Below are positions 1 through 10,300 of a stretch of 24,335 nucleotides of DNA, one piece after another (the stretch's first letter is position 1; each line of letters starts with the position of its first letter). The position numbers and the translations under genes were made by a program. Below the pieces are notes generated by a model that was not told the DNA's origin, did not search any database, and saw nothing but the letters and a program-made list of their open reading frames with translations. Source of the stretch: a virus; the IMG/VR virus record IMGVR_UViG_3300046703_000335, positions 1-24,335 of that record; one strand, 5' to 3'.

Positions 1-89
1 GTACCAGAAGTAGCTATAGCTACGAATATCCCATTACCATAGCACACTGAACTCCAGCTATTATCCGCTGCTGAAGTTCTTGAAGTCCA
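1..89 (-). repeat. Start of propeller block 3 (cut by edge)
   Basis: A third array opens at the Trp codon at 89 with the same signature (SSVCYGNGIFVAIA) and runs off the window. Its preceding linker, with VISNGRTW and GNVGIGVTGP, matches those before blocks 1 and 2. Confidence 0.7.
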
Positions 90-3000
90 AGTTCTCCCAT
101 TGGAAATGACTTGATCAGCTGATATTGTATCTTGTACATCAAGAGCAGTGACAGGACCAGTTACTCCGATACCTACGTTACCATTATCAAGTATTGATAC
201 TTTAGGGGCACCAGTTGAATCAGCTACTTGGAGAGCCATTCCAAGACCTGTACCAGAACCATGAACATCGAGACGTGCAGAAGGACTTATTCCTGTCACG
301 CCAAGACCTATACCTACATCACCAGAAAAAATAGTCGGTCCATTATACTTATTGTTTGTAGGAGGTGTGTAAGTAAGAGCCTTACCGTTGGTCATTACCC
401 TATTACCTGTACCAGTTTGTGCTATAGCTACAAAAAGACCATTTCCATAACAAACGGAGTACCAGTTATTATCCGCTGCACTGGTTTGAATAGCCCAGTT
501 GATTCCATCTGATGAGGTCATCACCCTGTTACCTACCCCACTTTGAGCTACAGTAACAAACAATCCGTTTCCATAACAAACCGAAACCCATTGATTATCC
601 GCTGCACTGGTTCTAACTGTCCAATTGATTCCATTTGGACTGGTCATTACCCTATTATTCGTACCCGAAGCCGCTACAGCAACAAATAATCCGTTTCCAT
701 AACAGATGCCATACCAGTTGTTATCCACTGCACTGGTTTGAATAGTCCAGTTGATACCATCGGAAGAGGTCATCACTCTATTACCAGTACCACTATAGGC
801 TATAGCAACAAATAATCCGTTTCCATAGCACACTCCAAACCAGTTGTTATCCGCTGCACTGGTTCTAATTGTCCAATTGATTCCATTTGGACTGGTCATT
901 ACCCTGTTACCCGTACCACTATAGGCTACAGCAACAAATAATCCGTTTCCATAACAGATGCCATACCAGTTATTATCCGCTGCACTGGTTTGAATAGTCC
1001 AGTTGATACCATCGGAAGAGGTCATCACTCTGTTCCCAGTACCACTACTTGCTACGGCTACGAATAAGCCATTACCATAACAAACGGAGTACCAATTATT
1101 ATCCGCTGCACTGGTTTGAATAGCCCAGTTGATTCCATCTGATGAGGTCATCACCCTGTTACCTGTTCCTGTACCTGCTACGGCTACGAATAAGCCATTA
1201 CCATAGCAGACACTATACCATTGGTTATCAACAGCAGAAGTTCTTGTGGTCCAGGTTCTTCCACTGGATATGACTTGATCAGCAGATATTGTACCTAATA
1301 CATCAAGAGCATAATTAGGACCGGTTACTCCGATACCTACGTTACCATTATCAAAGATAGACAACTTAGCAGAGCCATTTGAATCCGCTACTTGAAAAGC
1401 CATCCCTGTAGCTGTTCCGGAACCATGCACATCTAATCTGGCAGATGGACCGGTTGTACCAATACCTACATCACCAGTACTTTTAATACGTGCAGCAATT
1501 CTACTACCACCTGGATGAACAACACTAATCTGCATACCTACTCTGGGGTACACACTCCAAGATTCATTTCCTATATCAGTTTCGCATATGCTCTGTATAG
1601 ATGCTTCTCTGGTTTCTATACGTAACGCCAGTTTAGTACCAGCTTGATTGTTCGCAGTAGGAGCTCCTATAGTGCTTAGTGCTAATACAGGAGGAGTAGT
1701 GGTTACATCATAAAGGTGTAACTTACTAAGTGGACCGGTTACTCCGATGCCTACATTTCCATTATCAAGTATTGATACTTTAGGGGCACCAGTTGAATCA
1801 GCTATTTGGAGAGCCATTCCAAGACCTGTACCAGAACCATGAACATCGAGACGTGCAGAAGGGCTTATCCCTGTCACGCCAAGACCTACACCAATGTCAC
1901 CAGTAAAGATAGTAATACCATTATATTGATTGTTTGACGATGGACCATCGTTCAAGGCCTTACCGCTGGTCATCACTCGATTACCAGTACCTGTAACTGC
2001 TATTACTACAAAAAGCCCATTATTATAGCATATGCCACGCCAGTTATTATCTGCTGCGGAAGTTTGAATAGCCCAGTTAATACCATCTGGACTGGTCATC
2101 ACTCGATTACCAATACCAGTAAATGCCACAGCTACAAAAAGCCCATTGCCATAACACAATGAAATCCAGCTATTATCTGCTGCTGAATTTCTTAAAGTCC
2201 AATTAAATCCATCTGGACTGGTCATCACTCGATCACCAGTGCCTGAAGTGGCTACTGCTACAAGAAGTCCGTTGCCATAGCATACTGAACGCCACTCATT
2301 ATCCGCAGCACTGGATCTTGCGGTCCAGGAGATTCCATCTGGACTGGTCATCACTCGATTACCAGTACCTGAATAAGCTACCGAAACAAACAAACCATTA
2401 CCATAGCATACTGAACGCCATAGATTATTTTGGATATTACTTCCCATATTCCAAATAATTCCATCTGAACTGGTCATCACTGCATTACTTGTACCGGAAG
2501 GCGCTATTGCCACGAATAAACCGTTACCATAACACACAGATATCCAACCAAGATCTATATTAGCGGTTTGAGATGTCCAAATAATACCATTTGGACTGAT
2601 CATCACTCTATTACCAACCCCGCTACTTGCTACTGCTACAAACAACCCATTACCATAACATACGGAATTCCACATATTATCCGCTGCACTGGATCTAAGA
2701 GTCCAGTTGATACCATCAGGAGAGGTCATCACCCTATTTCCAGTACCTGTATCTGATATTGCTACGAATAAACCATTACCATAACACACGCTATACCAAT
2801 CATTATCCGCAGCACTGGTTTGGATCGTCCAGGTTCTACCGCTGGAAATGACCTGATCAGCAGATATAGTGCCCAGTACGTCAAGAGCACTAACAGGACC
2901 AGTTACTCCAATACCTACATTTCCATTTAATGTTGATATAGGGCTAATACCTAAAGTCTGAATTCCTGTATATGACGGTATAAAATCAGCGATTCCTGCC

Positions 3001-3476
3001 CCAATGACCGCAGCACCCTTAATACCTATGTACCGATATCCGGAAATTTTAAATGGCTTAGTAAATGCTCCTGTAGATGCACTAAATGTTAAGATACCCG
3101 TCTGATAGTCAAATATCCAGTTTGAAATGTCCGTAGGGAAAATTTCGGTATTATTATTATCATACAAATGTACTTTGTATAAATCCCCATATTTATCACT
3201 AATCCAATCTTTCAATCTATTACCACCTGAATAGGCATAATAGCATTGTTGACTCGCTACTGAGGTATCTTCCGTTAATGTGAATAAAGTATACTGTGAG
3301 GCCACTCCAGCAGCTACTGCTACCGCTGGATCAGATGAGATATTCTCAACCCAAATCTCACTATTATGGACATTAACAGTGTTGTCTCCGAATTCTTCAT
3401 AGAATCCTTTAGAACTTGAAGTAGCCCTTTTATTTATTAATGTTTTAAAAGATTTATCCTCTTTAGACCAAGCCAC
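1..3476 (-). CDS. Giant beta-propeller repeat fibre protein (C-terminus beyond window)
   Basis: The minus-strand frame starts at a GTG at 3476 and stays in phase with the coding repeats down to base 1, giving about 1158 residues with no stop seen; the C-terminus is outside the window. I chose GTG because GGGAGG lies 5 bases upstream and no ATG follows nearby. The N-terminal ~180 residues are not repetitive. Then come two complete blocks of seven 42-residue units with the core W.SVCYGNGLFVAVA, G-T-G-N-R-V-M-T-S and an Asp-box-like SPDGINW, and a third block begins at base 89. Linkers carry GNVGIGVTGP...ALDVLG motifs typical of phage and bacterial fibre proteins. Seven tandem Trp/Asp-box-like units suggest seven-bladed beta-propellers (inference). 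It is probably a tail-fibre or appendage protein exposed on the virion. It is the last gene visible in the leftward fibre module. Confidence 0.85.
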   Translation of the reverse strand, partial: MAWSKEDKSFKTLINKRATSSSKGFYEEFGDNTVNVHNSEIWVENISSDPAVAVAAGVASQYTLFTLTEDTSVASQQCYYAYSGGNRLKDWISDKYGDLYKVHLYDNNNTEIFPTDISNWIFDYQTGILTFSASTGAFTKPFKISGYRYIGIKGAAVIGAGIADFIPSYTGIQTLGISPISTLNGNVGIGVTGPVSALDVLGTISADQVISSGRTWTIQTSAADNDWYSVCYGNGLFVAISDTGTGNRVMTSPDGINWTLRSSAADNMWNSVCYGNGLFVAVASSGVGNRVMISPNGIIWTSQTANIDLGWISVCYGNGLFVAIAPSGTSNAVMTSSDGIIWNMGSNIQNNLWRSVCYGNGLFVSVAYSGTGNRVMTSPDGISWTARSSAADNEWRSVCYGNGLLVAVATSGTGDRVMTSPDGFNWTLRNSAADNSWISLCYGNGLFVAVAFTGIGNRVMTSPDGINWAIQTSAADNNWRGICYNNGLFVVIAVTGTGNRVMTSGKALNDGPSSNNQYNGITIFTGDIGVGLGVTGISPSARLDVHGSGTGLGMALQIADSTGAPKVSILDNGNVGIGVTGPLSKLHLYDVTTTPPVLALSTIGAPTANNQAGTKLALRIETREASIQSICETDIGNESWSVYPRVGMQISVVHPGGSRIAARIKSTGDVGIGTTGPSARLDVHGSGTATGMAFQVADSNGSAKLSIFDNGNVGIGVTGPNYALDVLGTISADQVISSGRTWTTRTSAVDNQWYSVCYGNGLFVAVAGTGTGNRVMTSSDGINWAIQTSAADNNWYSVCYGNGLFVAVASSGTGNRVMTSSDGINWTIQTSAADNNWYGICYGNGLFVAVAYSGTGNRVMTSPNGINWTIRTSAADNNWFGVCYGNGLFVAIAYSGTGNRVMTSSDGINWTIQTSAVDNNWYGICYGNGLFVAVAASGTNNRVMTSPNGINWTVRTSAADNQWVSVCYGNGLFVTVAQSGVGNRVMTSSDGINWAIQTSAADNNWYSVCYGNGLFVAIAQTGTGNRVMTNGKALTYTPPTNNKYNGPTIFSGDVGIGLGVTGISPSARLDVHGSGTGLGMALQVADSTGAPKVSILDNGNVGIGVTGPVTALDVQDTISADQVISNGRTWTSRTSAADNSWSSVCYGNGIFVAIATSG
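372..1253 (-). repeat. Propeller block 2: seven 126-bp units
   Basis: A second array of exactly seven 42-codon units, beginning 1578 bp downstream of the same point in block 1 and ending with the same kind of truncated unit (VMTNGKAL). Units here are more alike than in block 1, alternating between TSSDGIN and TSPNGIN versions, which suggests recent unit duplication. Confidence 0.85.
1735..1890 (-). repeat. Long direct repeat of linker (second copy 157-312)
   Basis: This linker stretch recurs at about 157-312, offset by 1578 bp. Between 1759 and about 1862 the two copies differ at a single base by eye (the c/t at 223 versus 1801). It encodes the SARLDVHGSGTGLGMALQ segment. The near-identity marks a recent module duplication or gene conversion inside the fibre gene. 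Confidence 0.8.
1950..2831 (-). repeat. Propeller block 1: seven 126-bp units
   Basis: Seven tandem units of 126 bp (42 codons), each starting at a Trp codon and holding YGNGLFV and VMTSPDG-like strings. Recognition strings such as gtcatc recur exactly 126 bp apart (2095, 2221, 2347, 2473). Units 3 and 4 are the most diverged (TANIDLGW, SNIQNNLW). The seventh ends in VMTSGKAL instead of continuing to a further unit. Confidence 0.85.
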
Positions 3477-3481
3477 GACAA

Positions 3482-3487
3482 CCTCCC
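3482..3487 (-). promoter_or_regulatory. Shine-Dalgarno site setting a GTG start
   Basis: GGGAGG on the minus strand, 5 bases before the GTG at 3476. It fixes the non-ATG start of the propeller protein, since no in-frame ATG is found close by. Confidence 0.7.
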
Positions 3488-3569
3488 AATATTAAGATCC
3501 TTAAATAACCATTATTGATACTTTACTTGCCGAAATATTCTTTAAAATAACCCTAATAAAAACAACAGG

Positions 3570-5630
3570 CTATAACCCAACAATTACCATTTGAGAAGCT
3601 TTAGCAGCTGATGAGTTTCTTAATGTAACTTTAATAAATACCACACCATTCGAGTTAGTGGAAGTAGCTGTCCCGAAAGTAAGGGATAGTATACCTCCAC
3701 TACAACTACCATCATTTCGACAACCATTACCATCCCCAAAACTTCTGCCACAATCTAACCACACTGTTTCACTTGGTAACCTTACTTCAATATTCAAATT
3801 TCCACTACCCACAGCAGAAATATTTGTATAGAGTATACCGGTAAAAGTTATACGCATACTTGAATGTGCTACTCCAATATTTGAAGCCCAAACAATCACC
3901 TGATCTCCCGAAAAAGCGCTATAATCTGTACTAACCCCTTGTGCAGGTAAATAACCAGTTGTGTAATTTATTAAAGGATAATACCATGTTGAATTATACA
4001 GCTGTCCATTACCGTTTGTAAGTGCATCTGAGCTAACCCAATCACCCGTAGGATCACTATAGCCTACAGGAATAAGTGAAAAATCATTTGAAAGCTTCCA
4101 ACGATACTCTTCATCAAACATGGTTATGGTACCATTACTACTATAACCAACAGAATATGTATTTAGTAATCTATTCTGAGAGATTGATGTAGAAGAAGCA
4201 GTAGCACCATTAGGTTTAGTACCTGTTACAGTTAATCGAGAGTCTATACTGTATACATTTGATAAACTTATGGTAATCAAAGGGCTAAAAGCATAGGAGT
4301 CATTATATGCAAAAGTGGCTCCTGCAATTGCAATATTAGTTGAATTAATTCCAGACATAACATAAGAAATAGGATTTGTTGGACGGATTGCTTTATTTGC
4401 AATATTAGTTATAGTACTTGAGGAATCAAATGTATCCCCCGTTCCATAGTATCTAATTCCTGAAAGATATCGAGAACTTGATAAAGTATTCTGGGTCACA
4501 GTTGGCGTTGTCACTCCAGGTGTAGCATTGACATTATCATACCAAAAAAGTGAATCAGATGTCAGTTGATTCACTGTAGCGGTTTGATACCTCATAGCAT
4601 GTCTTTTAAAACCCTCTGATGTCTGAGTGTAATTAATCTGTGCATTAGCTTTTCGCCATATTGTATTATAAATTACTATCGAAGTGATCTGTATATTACC
4701 CGTTATACCTACCCCAGATAAGATACTCCGAAAAGAATCGTCAACACCATCTAAGACATGATAAACTGTGCCTTCATCACCACCAAATGTTGACCCACAT
4801 TTAAATGTTGTTGTTGGGTTTGCATTAGATAGGTTATAAGTATTATCAATAACATAATCTGTAACTGTATTCCCTGCAACTACGCCATTCTGGTACCATT
4901 CTGCAGTAAGACCTGTAGGTAATATTGCTGAATACTTAGTTGTACTACTCAGAACTAAAGAGCTAGTTAAGACTCCTGGTGGAGTGGGAGCTATAGCTAA
5001 TAAAATTTCGTTCACATCATCGAGACCATTAGTAACAAGCGTACTAGCTTCCCAAGGAAATATACCATCTGAAAAAGAACCATCAGTGGGTAATCCCATA
5101 GGCAACTGATTACCAAAATAGATACCAACGCCACCAGTTACACCCTGAAATCCTGTTAGCCCTTGAAATCCAGTGACACCCCCAGAACCTCCTGACCCGC
5201 CTGTAGAACCCATAGAGCCATCAGTACTTACACCAACACTTCGCCATATATCATTAGTATAATCATATCCCTGAATTTGTACAGAGTTAAGCATGCTAAC
5301 TTGATCAGCTAATGAAGGTATGTATCTTGTTTCTCCAGGATTAGCAGCATCCTCTAATCCATTAACCAATACACCCTTTAATCTTAAATAGAAGTCACTG
5401 TCATTAGTAAGACCTATAACTTCTCTTTTAAATTTATAAAAAACTGATCTATTACTATAAGTAGCATCCGGGGAATTTAAAATGTATGAAACTACTAATG
5501 TTTCACCAAACATAGTAGGATCAGAAGACCAATACAAGTTAATAGCAGGATATAAAGTAGTAGGATCAAAATCCCAAAATATTTTTATCTCTGAATCATT
5601 ATAAGATATCTGAATCGATGGTGCTGCCAT
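3570..5630 (-). CDS. Fn3-like/collagen-linker virion structural protein
   Basis: 686 residues. The ATG is preceded by AAGGAG seven bases upstream. Residues 1-105 look like a fibronectin type III-like beta domain (paired Trp/Tyr strands, FYLRLKGVLVNG). About 118-137 is a short motif, GYDYTNDIWRSVGV. Residues 140-170 are a Gly-rich, partly collagen-like linker ([16 protein letters not shown]). The remaining ~500 residues are Thr/Ser-rich and beta-predicted, with GLDDVNEILLAIAPTPPG at about 202-219 and a small Cys cluster (LDCGRSF, GCRNDGSC) near residue 640. There is no signal peptide or membrane segment. It is probably a virion appendage or base component whose N-terminal domain may dock to the particle (inference). 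It sits directly upstream of the propeller fibre gene, separated by 93 bases. The exact role is unknown. Confidence 0.75.
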   Translation of the reverse strand: MAAPSIQISYNDSEIKIFWDFDPTTLYPAINLYWSSDPTMFGETLVVSYILNSPDATYSNRSVFYKFKREVIGLTNDSDFYLRLKGVLVNGLEDAANPGETRYIPSLADQVSMLNSVQIQGYDYTNDIWRSVGVSTDGSMGSTGGSGGSGGVTGFQGLTGFQGVTGGVGIYFGNQLPMGLPTDGSFSDGIFPWEASTLVTNGLDDVNEILLAIAPTPPGVLTSSLVLSSTTKYSAILPTGLTAEWYQNGVVAGNTVTDYVIDNTYNLSNANPTTTFKCGSTFGGDEGTVYHVLDGVDDSFRSILSGVGITGNIQITSIVIYNTIWRKANAQINYTQTSEGFKRHAMRYQTATVNQLTSDSLFWYDNVNATPGVTTPTVTQNTLSSSRYLSGIRYYGTGDTFDSSSTITNIANKAIRPTNPISYVMSGINSTNIAIAGATFAYNDSYAFSPLITISLSNVYSIDSRLTVTGTKPNGATASSTSISQNRLLNTYSVGYSSNGTITMFDEEYRWKLSNDFSLIPVGYSDPTGDWVSSDALTNGNGQLYNSTWYYPLINYTTGYLPAQGVSTDYSAFSGDQVIVWASNIGVAHSSMRITFTGILYTNISAVGSGNLNIEVRLPSETVWLDCGRSFGDGNGCRNDGSCSGGILSLTFGTATSTNSNGVVFIKVTLRNSSAAKASQMVIVGL

Positions 5631-5677
5631 TATAGAACTCCTTTTTCAAGGATAAAAAAATTAGCAGATTATTATTA

Positions 5678-7315
5678 TTAAGATCTATAAGACTCTAAAA
5701 TCTTATTACAAACATCCTCTACCGAAGGTAGATATTGATCCCAATCACCATCTTTAGTCTCTGCAGTAGCGCCACCCTCTAACCAAGTTGTAGGACGCTG
5801 ATCACAATCATCTAAGGTTAGTTTCTTGTACAAACTTACTGCTTTATGATAGTTACTTATTTTTCCATCAGGACATCTTCTAAAAGGTAGAATATGATCT
5901 GGATGCTTACATGTAGGTATTACAAATATCCAGTTATCAAAAGCTCCAGCTATATGTATTGGGGCAGAATCATTAGAGAGGAGCACTGGGGATCTTGAAA
6001 TTGCAGCGATAAGAGTTCCGATCGTAGTTCGATCTATAAGATTTATAGAATTAGCTGGAAGATCTAATTGAAAAGATCCCCTATTACTATGATCATCTGT
6101 TCCTATTAAACATACCGGGATCTCTTTTGATATCTTATCAACTACCTCTTGCCACCATTCAATAGGAAAAGTCTTCGAAGCCCAGTGTCGCCCTGGATGT
6201 ATCATAACTGCCTTTTTAAGATCAAAACCATTAAGAACATTGTCTAACTCTAAGTTATCTTCTTCCGTTATATCTAATTTTATTATCTTATCTGATAAAG
6301 GAAGTATTCTCTGCAGAGATGCTATAGAGCAGTAGTCTACAGTATGGCACATAAGATTTGAGACAACTGAATAAGTTACAGTTGTAGGATCAGGAAAAGT
6401 TTTCATTTCGTAAAAAGGAATATGTTCCGATGGAATGAATTCCTTATGCTCATATATGTCAAAATGATCTAAGTGGTTAAATAAACGGGGCCAATGTGTG
6501 GTAACTATAATGTCTGCTGTATCCTTGTAGATTTTATTTATAAATCGTAAGGTAGGTTCAGCACAAATTTGATCCCCCATACCCCCAGAGACTACCAAGG
6601 CTATTTTCCTTTTGTACCTATATCCTGGGCTATTTTCTTTCCACTTTTTCAAATCTCCTTGTACAATTTCTAATATTTCCCCTGGCTTAGTAAAATAATG
6701 ATACCCTGCATAGTGTATAATGTATGAAGCGTAGCGTATTTCCCCACTAAAGTCTAAACAAGTCATTCTATTAAAATGATATGAAAGATCGAACATTAAT
6801 GAAGAATCTTCTTTTGTCCTATAAGATTCCTCTAAGGATATCTTAAGATTAAGATATCCTTGTTCATAAAAATTTGAAAATTCTATTTCAGGTTTTTTAA
6901 AGTATCTTCTATGACATTTACTTATAACTAATACCCCAGTATTATAGTACTTACCATTCCATACTATCTTAGAAGGATCTATACCATATGCTTTAGCAGT
7001 TTCTATAAGAGAATATTCTCTTTGCACAAATTTTGCTTCATTAAAAGCCCCGAGCTGATTGTACGGGACTATTTCAAAAAGATCAGGACAATCTTCCCGT
7101 ACAATTAAATCTGTATCTAAGTAAATGACTCTATCATAACTATTTAAAATATTATATATTGCAAATTTTTCCCAATGAGGAGTAGTCTTACAGTCATTTA
7201 AGACAATAAAGTCTGCACCGATTCGCTCTGCATAATTCTTTAAAGTAGGGTGGGTGAAATTTGCAAGGTCTGAAAATTCCTCTCCTATACAGATGGTAAC
7301 TATTGCTTTTTTCAT
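5678..7315 (-). CDS. Two-domain glycosyltransferase (GT8-like + GT9-like)
   Basis: 545 residues. The N-terminal half (about 1-230) resembles GT-A enzymes of the GT8 type: an AIVTICIGEEF opening strand, a DTD metal/nucleotide-sugar motif at 67-69 in VIYLDTDLIV, YYNTGVLVI at 123-131, and a late His motif HYAGYHYFTKP from 201. The C-terminal half (about 236-500) resembles the GT9 heptosyltransferase family: ALVVSGGMGDQI at 239-250, MIHPGRHWASK at 371-381, and the nucleotide-sugar-binding NDSAPIHIAGAF at 448-459. Two complete transferase domains in one chain suggest sequential addition of two sugars (inference). A weak AAGGA lies 10 bases before the ATG. It is notable that the gene sits between two structural genes, not in the sugar cluster at the right. 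That placement suggests the substrate may be a neighbouring fibre, but the acceptor is unproven. Confidence 0.85.
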   Translation of the reverse strand: MKKAIVTICIGEEFSDLANFTHPTLKNYAERIGADFIVLNDCKTTPHWEKFAIYNILNSYDRVIYLDTDLIVREDCPDLFEIVPYNQLGAFNEAKFVQREYSLIETAKAYGIDPSKIVWNGKYYNTGVLVISKCHRRYFKKPEIEFSNFYEQGYLNLKISLEESYRTKEDSSLMFDLSYHFNRMTCLDFSGEIRYASYIIHYAGYHYFTKPGEILEIVQGDLKKWKENSPGYRYKRKIALVVSGGMGDQICAEPTLRFINKIYKDTADIIVTTHWPRLFNHLDHFDIYEHKEFIPSEHIPFYEMKTFPDPTTVTYSVVSNLMCHTVDYCSIASLQRILPLSDKIIKLDITEEDNLELDNVLNGFDLKKAVMIHPGRHWASKTFPIEWWQEVVDKISKEIPVCLIGTDDHSNRGSFQLDLPANSINLIDRTTIGTLIAAISRSPVLLSNDSAPIHIAGAFDNWIFVIPTCKHPDHILPFRRCPDGKISNYHKAVSLYKKLTLDDCDQRPTTWLEGGATAETKDGDWDQYLPSVEDVCNKILESYRS

Positions 7316-7350
7316 ATATTATTTCCTTTTATATTATGTAGATATATATT

Positions 7351-10300
7351 TTATAATACACGTTCAATAACAGCATTTTGAATCAAAAGAATATTAGTTG
7401 CACTAGCCGTTTGCCATTGAGCGGTTATCTTTACTATTGGAGATACACTAGTAGTATCAACTACAGATGTAGCATCCCCACCCTGATATGCCTTTGTTTC
7501 TGCAGTATCTGAGGTATGTACTTGAAAAATCCCTGTTGATATATATGTTCCATTAGAACCTGTTGACCGTACTGTTGCGATGCCATAGAATTCCATAAAT
7601 GTCTGACTTATAGCTGTACCACTCGATGCTAATAAAATAGATTGACCAGCATTAGCTCCTATATACATCTTAAATGTTAAGGTACCTGAAGTAGCTTGAC
7701 TCTGAAGGGTACCAAAAAAATAAAATTTAAAAGTTGAACCAACAAACAAAGAACCCTGAGGTAAAGTGTATGTTAGAATAGTAGTTTCAGCGTCAGTATT
7801 TGAGACACTTATTTGCGTAGAAGCTGCGGTAATCCCAGAACTAACTCCCTGTATGCCTGTTAAACCAATTAATCCTGTCATGCCTTGAGAGCCGGTAACT
7901 CCTTGGGAACCTGTTAAGCCAATTAATCCGGTAGCTCCTTGAAAACCCACTAAACCGGTTAAGCCTTGAGAGCCAGTCTGACCGACTAACCCAGTTATAC
8001 CTTGAGACCCAGTTTCTCCTTGATCTCCTTGGTTACCATCAAGACCATCTATACCTTGTAAGCCGGTAGCTCCTTGAGTACCTGTCAACCCAATTAATCC
8101 AGTAGTACCTTGTATTCCCTGAAATCCAGTTTCACCAATAACTGAAAGGCCCGTGATACCTTGTGATCCCGTAATTCCTGTTATTGAAAGACCAGTGGCT
8201 CCCTGGGCACCAGTTTCACCCTTTACACCGGTAACACCAGAAAGACCTGTCAAACCCTGATGACCGGTTTCTCCCTGATCACCTTGACTACCATCTATAC
8301 CTTGTAAACCTGTAGTGCCTTGAGTACCCGTTAACCCAATTAAACCTGTAGTGCCTTGTATTCCTTGAGTACCAGTTATTCCCTGAGATCCAGTTTCCCC
8401 TATGACTGAAAAGCCTGTGATACCCTGAATACCTGTTTCACCCGTGATAGATAAACCTGTGATACCCTGAGTACCTGTTTCACCCTTCACACCTGTAACA
8501 CCGGAAAGACCTGTTAGTCCTATTAATCCTGTTTCTCCCTGTATTCCTTGAGATCCAGTAACTCCTTGTATCCCCTGAGCACCAGTTAGTCCTATTTTTC
8601 CAGTTTCTCCAACAATGGAAAGACCTGTAATTCCTTGAGAGCCTGTATTTCCAACTATACCAGTTTCTCCTATAATAGAAATACCGGTTGTTCCATGAGA
8701 GCCCGTCTGACCAATTACTCCGGTTATGCCTTGGAATCCTGTTTCTCCAACAATGGAAAGACCTGTAATTCCTTGGAACCCCATAATACCCTGAGAGCCC
8801 GTCTCACCTTGAGCCCCTGTTAATCCTATTATTCCTGAGGCACCTTGAATACCCGTTTCACCAACTATTGACAGTCCTGTGATACCTTGAGAACCGATTG
8901 TTCCTAAACCTGTTATTCCCTGGGCACCTGTAGCTCCTTGAAAACCTGTTTCACCTATAATAGAGAGACCTGTGATACCTTGAGTACCTGTCTCTCCTAT
9001 AACTCCGGTTGTTCCCTGAACACCTGTCCCACCAACCACAGATATGCCCGTTAAACCTTGAGTGCCTGTCTGACCGATTAACCCGGTTATACCTTGATCT
9101 CCTTGGTTACCATCAAGACCATCTATACCTTGTAAGCCTGTAGCTCCTTGAGTACCCGTCAACCCAATTAAACCAGTAGTGCCTTGTATTCCTTGAATAC
9201 CTGTTTCTCCCTGAGATCCAGTTTCTCCTATGACGGAAAGGCCCGTTACACCCTGATGACCGGTTATTCCCTGGAATCCTGTCTGACCAACTATTCCGGT
9301 TATTCCTTGAAACCCGGTTTCACCAATAACGGAAAGGCCTGTGATACCTTGTGACCCAGTTATTGAGAGACCTATGACTCCTTGAATACCGGTTTCACCC
9401 GTGATAGATAAACCTTGAATACCGGTTTCACCCTTCACACCTGTAACACCATAAAAACCGGTCAAGCCCTGATGACCGGTTTCTCCCTGATCACCTTGGT
9501 TACCATCAAGACCATCTATACCCTGTAAGCCTGTGGCTCCTTGAGTACCCGTCAACCCAATTAAACCAGTAGTACCTTGTATTCCTTGAGTACCTGTGAT
9601 ACCCTGAAATCCAGTTTCACCAATAACTGAAAGGCCTGTGATACCTTGGAATCCTGTCTGACCAACTATCCCGGTTATTCCTTGAAACCCAGTTTCACCA
9701 ATAACTGAAAGGCCCGTAATACCTTGTGACCCAGTTATTCCAGTTATTGAAAGACCTGTGGCTCCCTGGACACCGGTTTCACCCGTGATAGATAAACCTT
9801 GAATACCGGTTTCACCTTTCACACCTGTAACACCAGAAAGACCTGTTACTCCTATTAAGCCTGTTACTCCTTGAACTCCAGTTTCACTCTGTATACCTGT
9901 AATACCAATTACAGATGCACCGGTATAACCTTGAATACCGGTCAAGCCCTGAGAACCAGTTTCTCCAATAGCAGTTGCGGTACCAGGAATACCAGTGATT
10001 CCTTGAGAACCTGTATATCCAATCAGCCCTTGGATTCCCGTTTCTCCAACTACTGAATAACCTGTTATTCCCTGAGATCCCTGAGATCCCTGAGGTCCAA
10101 TTTCTCCAGATACCCCTGTATCTCCCTGAAAACCCATTGAGCCTTGAAGACCGGTATCTCCCTGTATGCCAATTTGACCCTGACAACCTGTAGGACCCGG
10201 TAAACCTGTATCTCCTTGAGGGCCACCAAATGCTCCAGTTATACCTACTAAGCCGGTCACCCCAACAATGGATAAACCTGTTTGACCCTGAGAACCTGTA

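Noticed and set aside
228-2756. Plus-strand frames within the propeller region (at 228-512 and 2568-2756)
   Set aside because: Antisense shadows of the repeat units; they lack ribosome sites and known motifs.
6530-6545. TATTTATA-type match to a T4 late promoter (also near 20893 and 23900)
   Set aside because: These lie within genes and are expected by chance in AT-rich DNA; none is placed well before a start.
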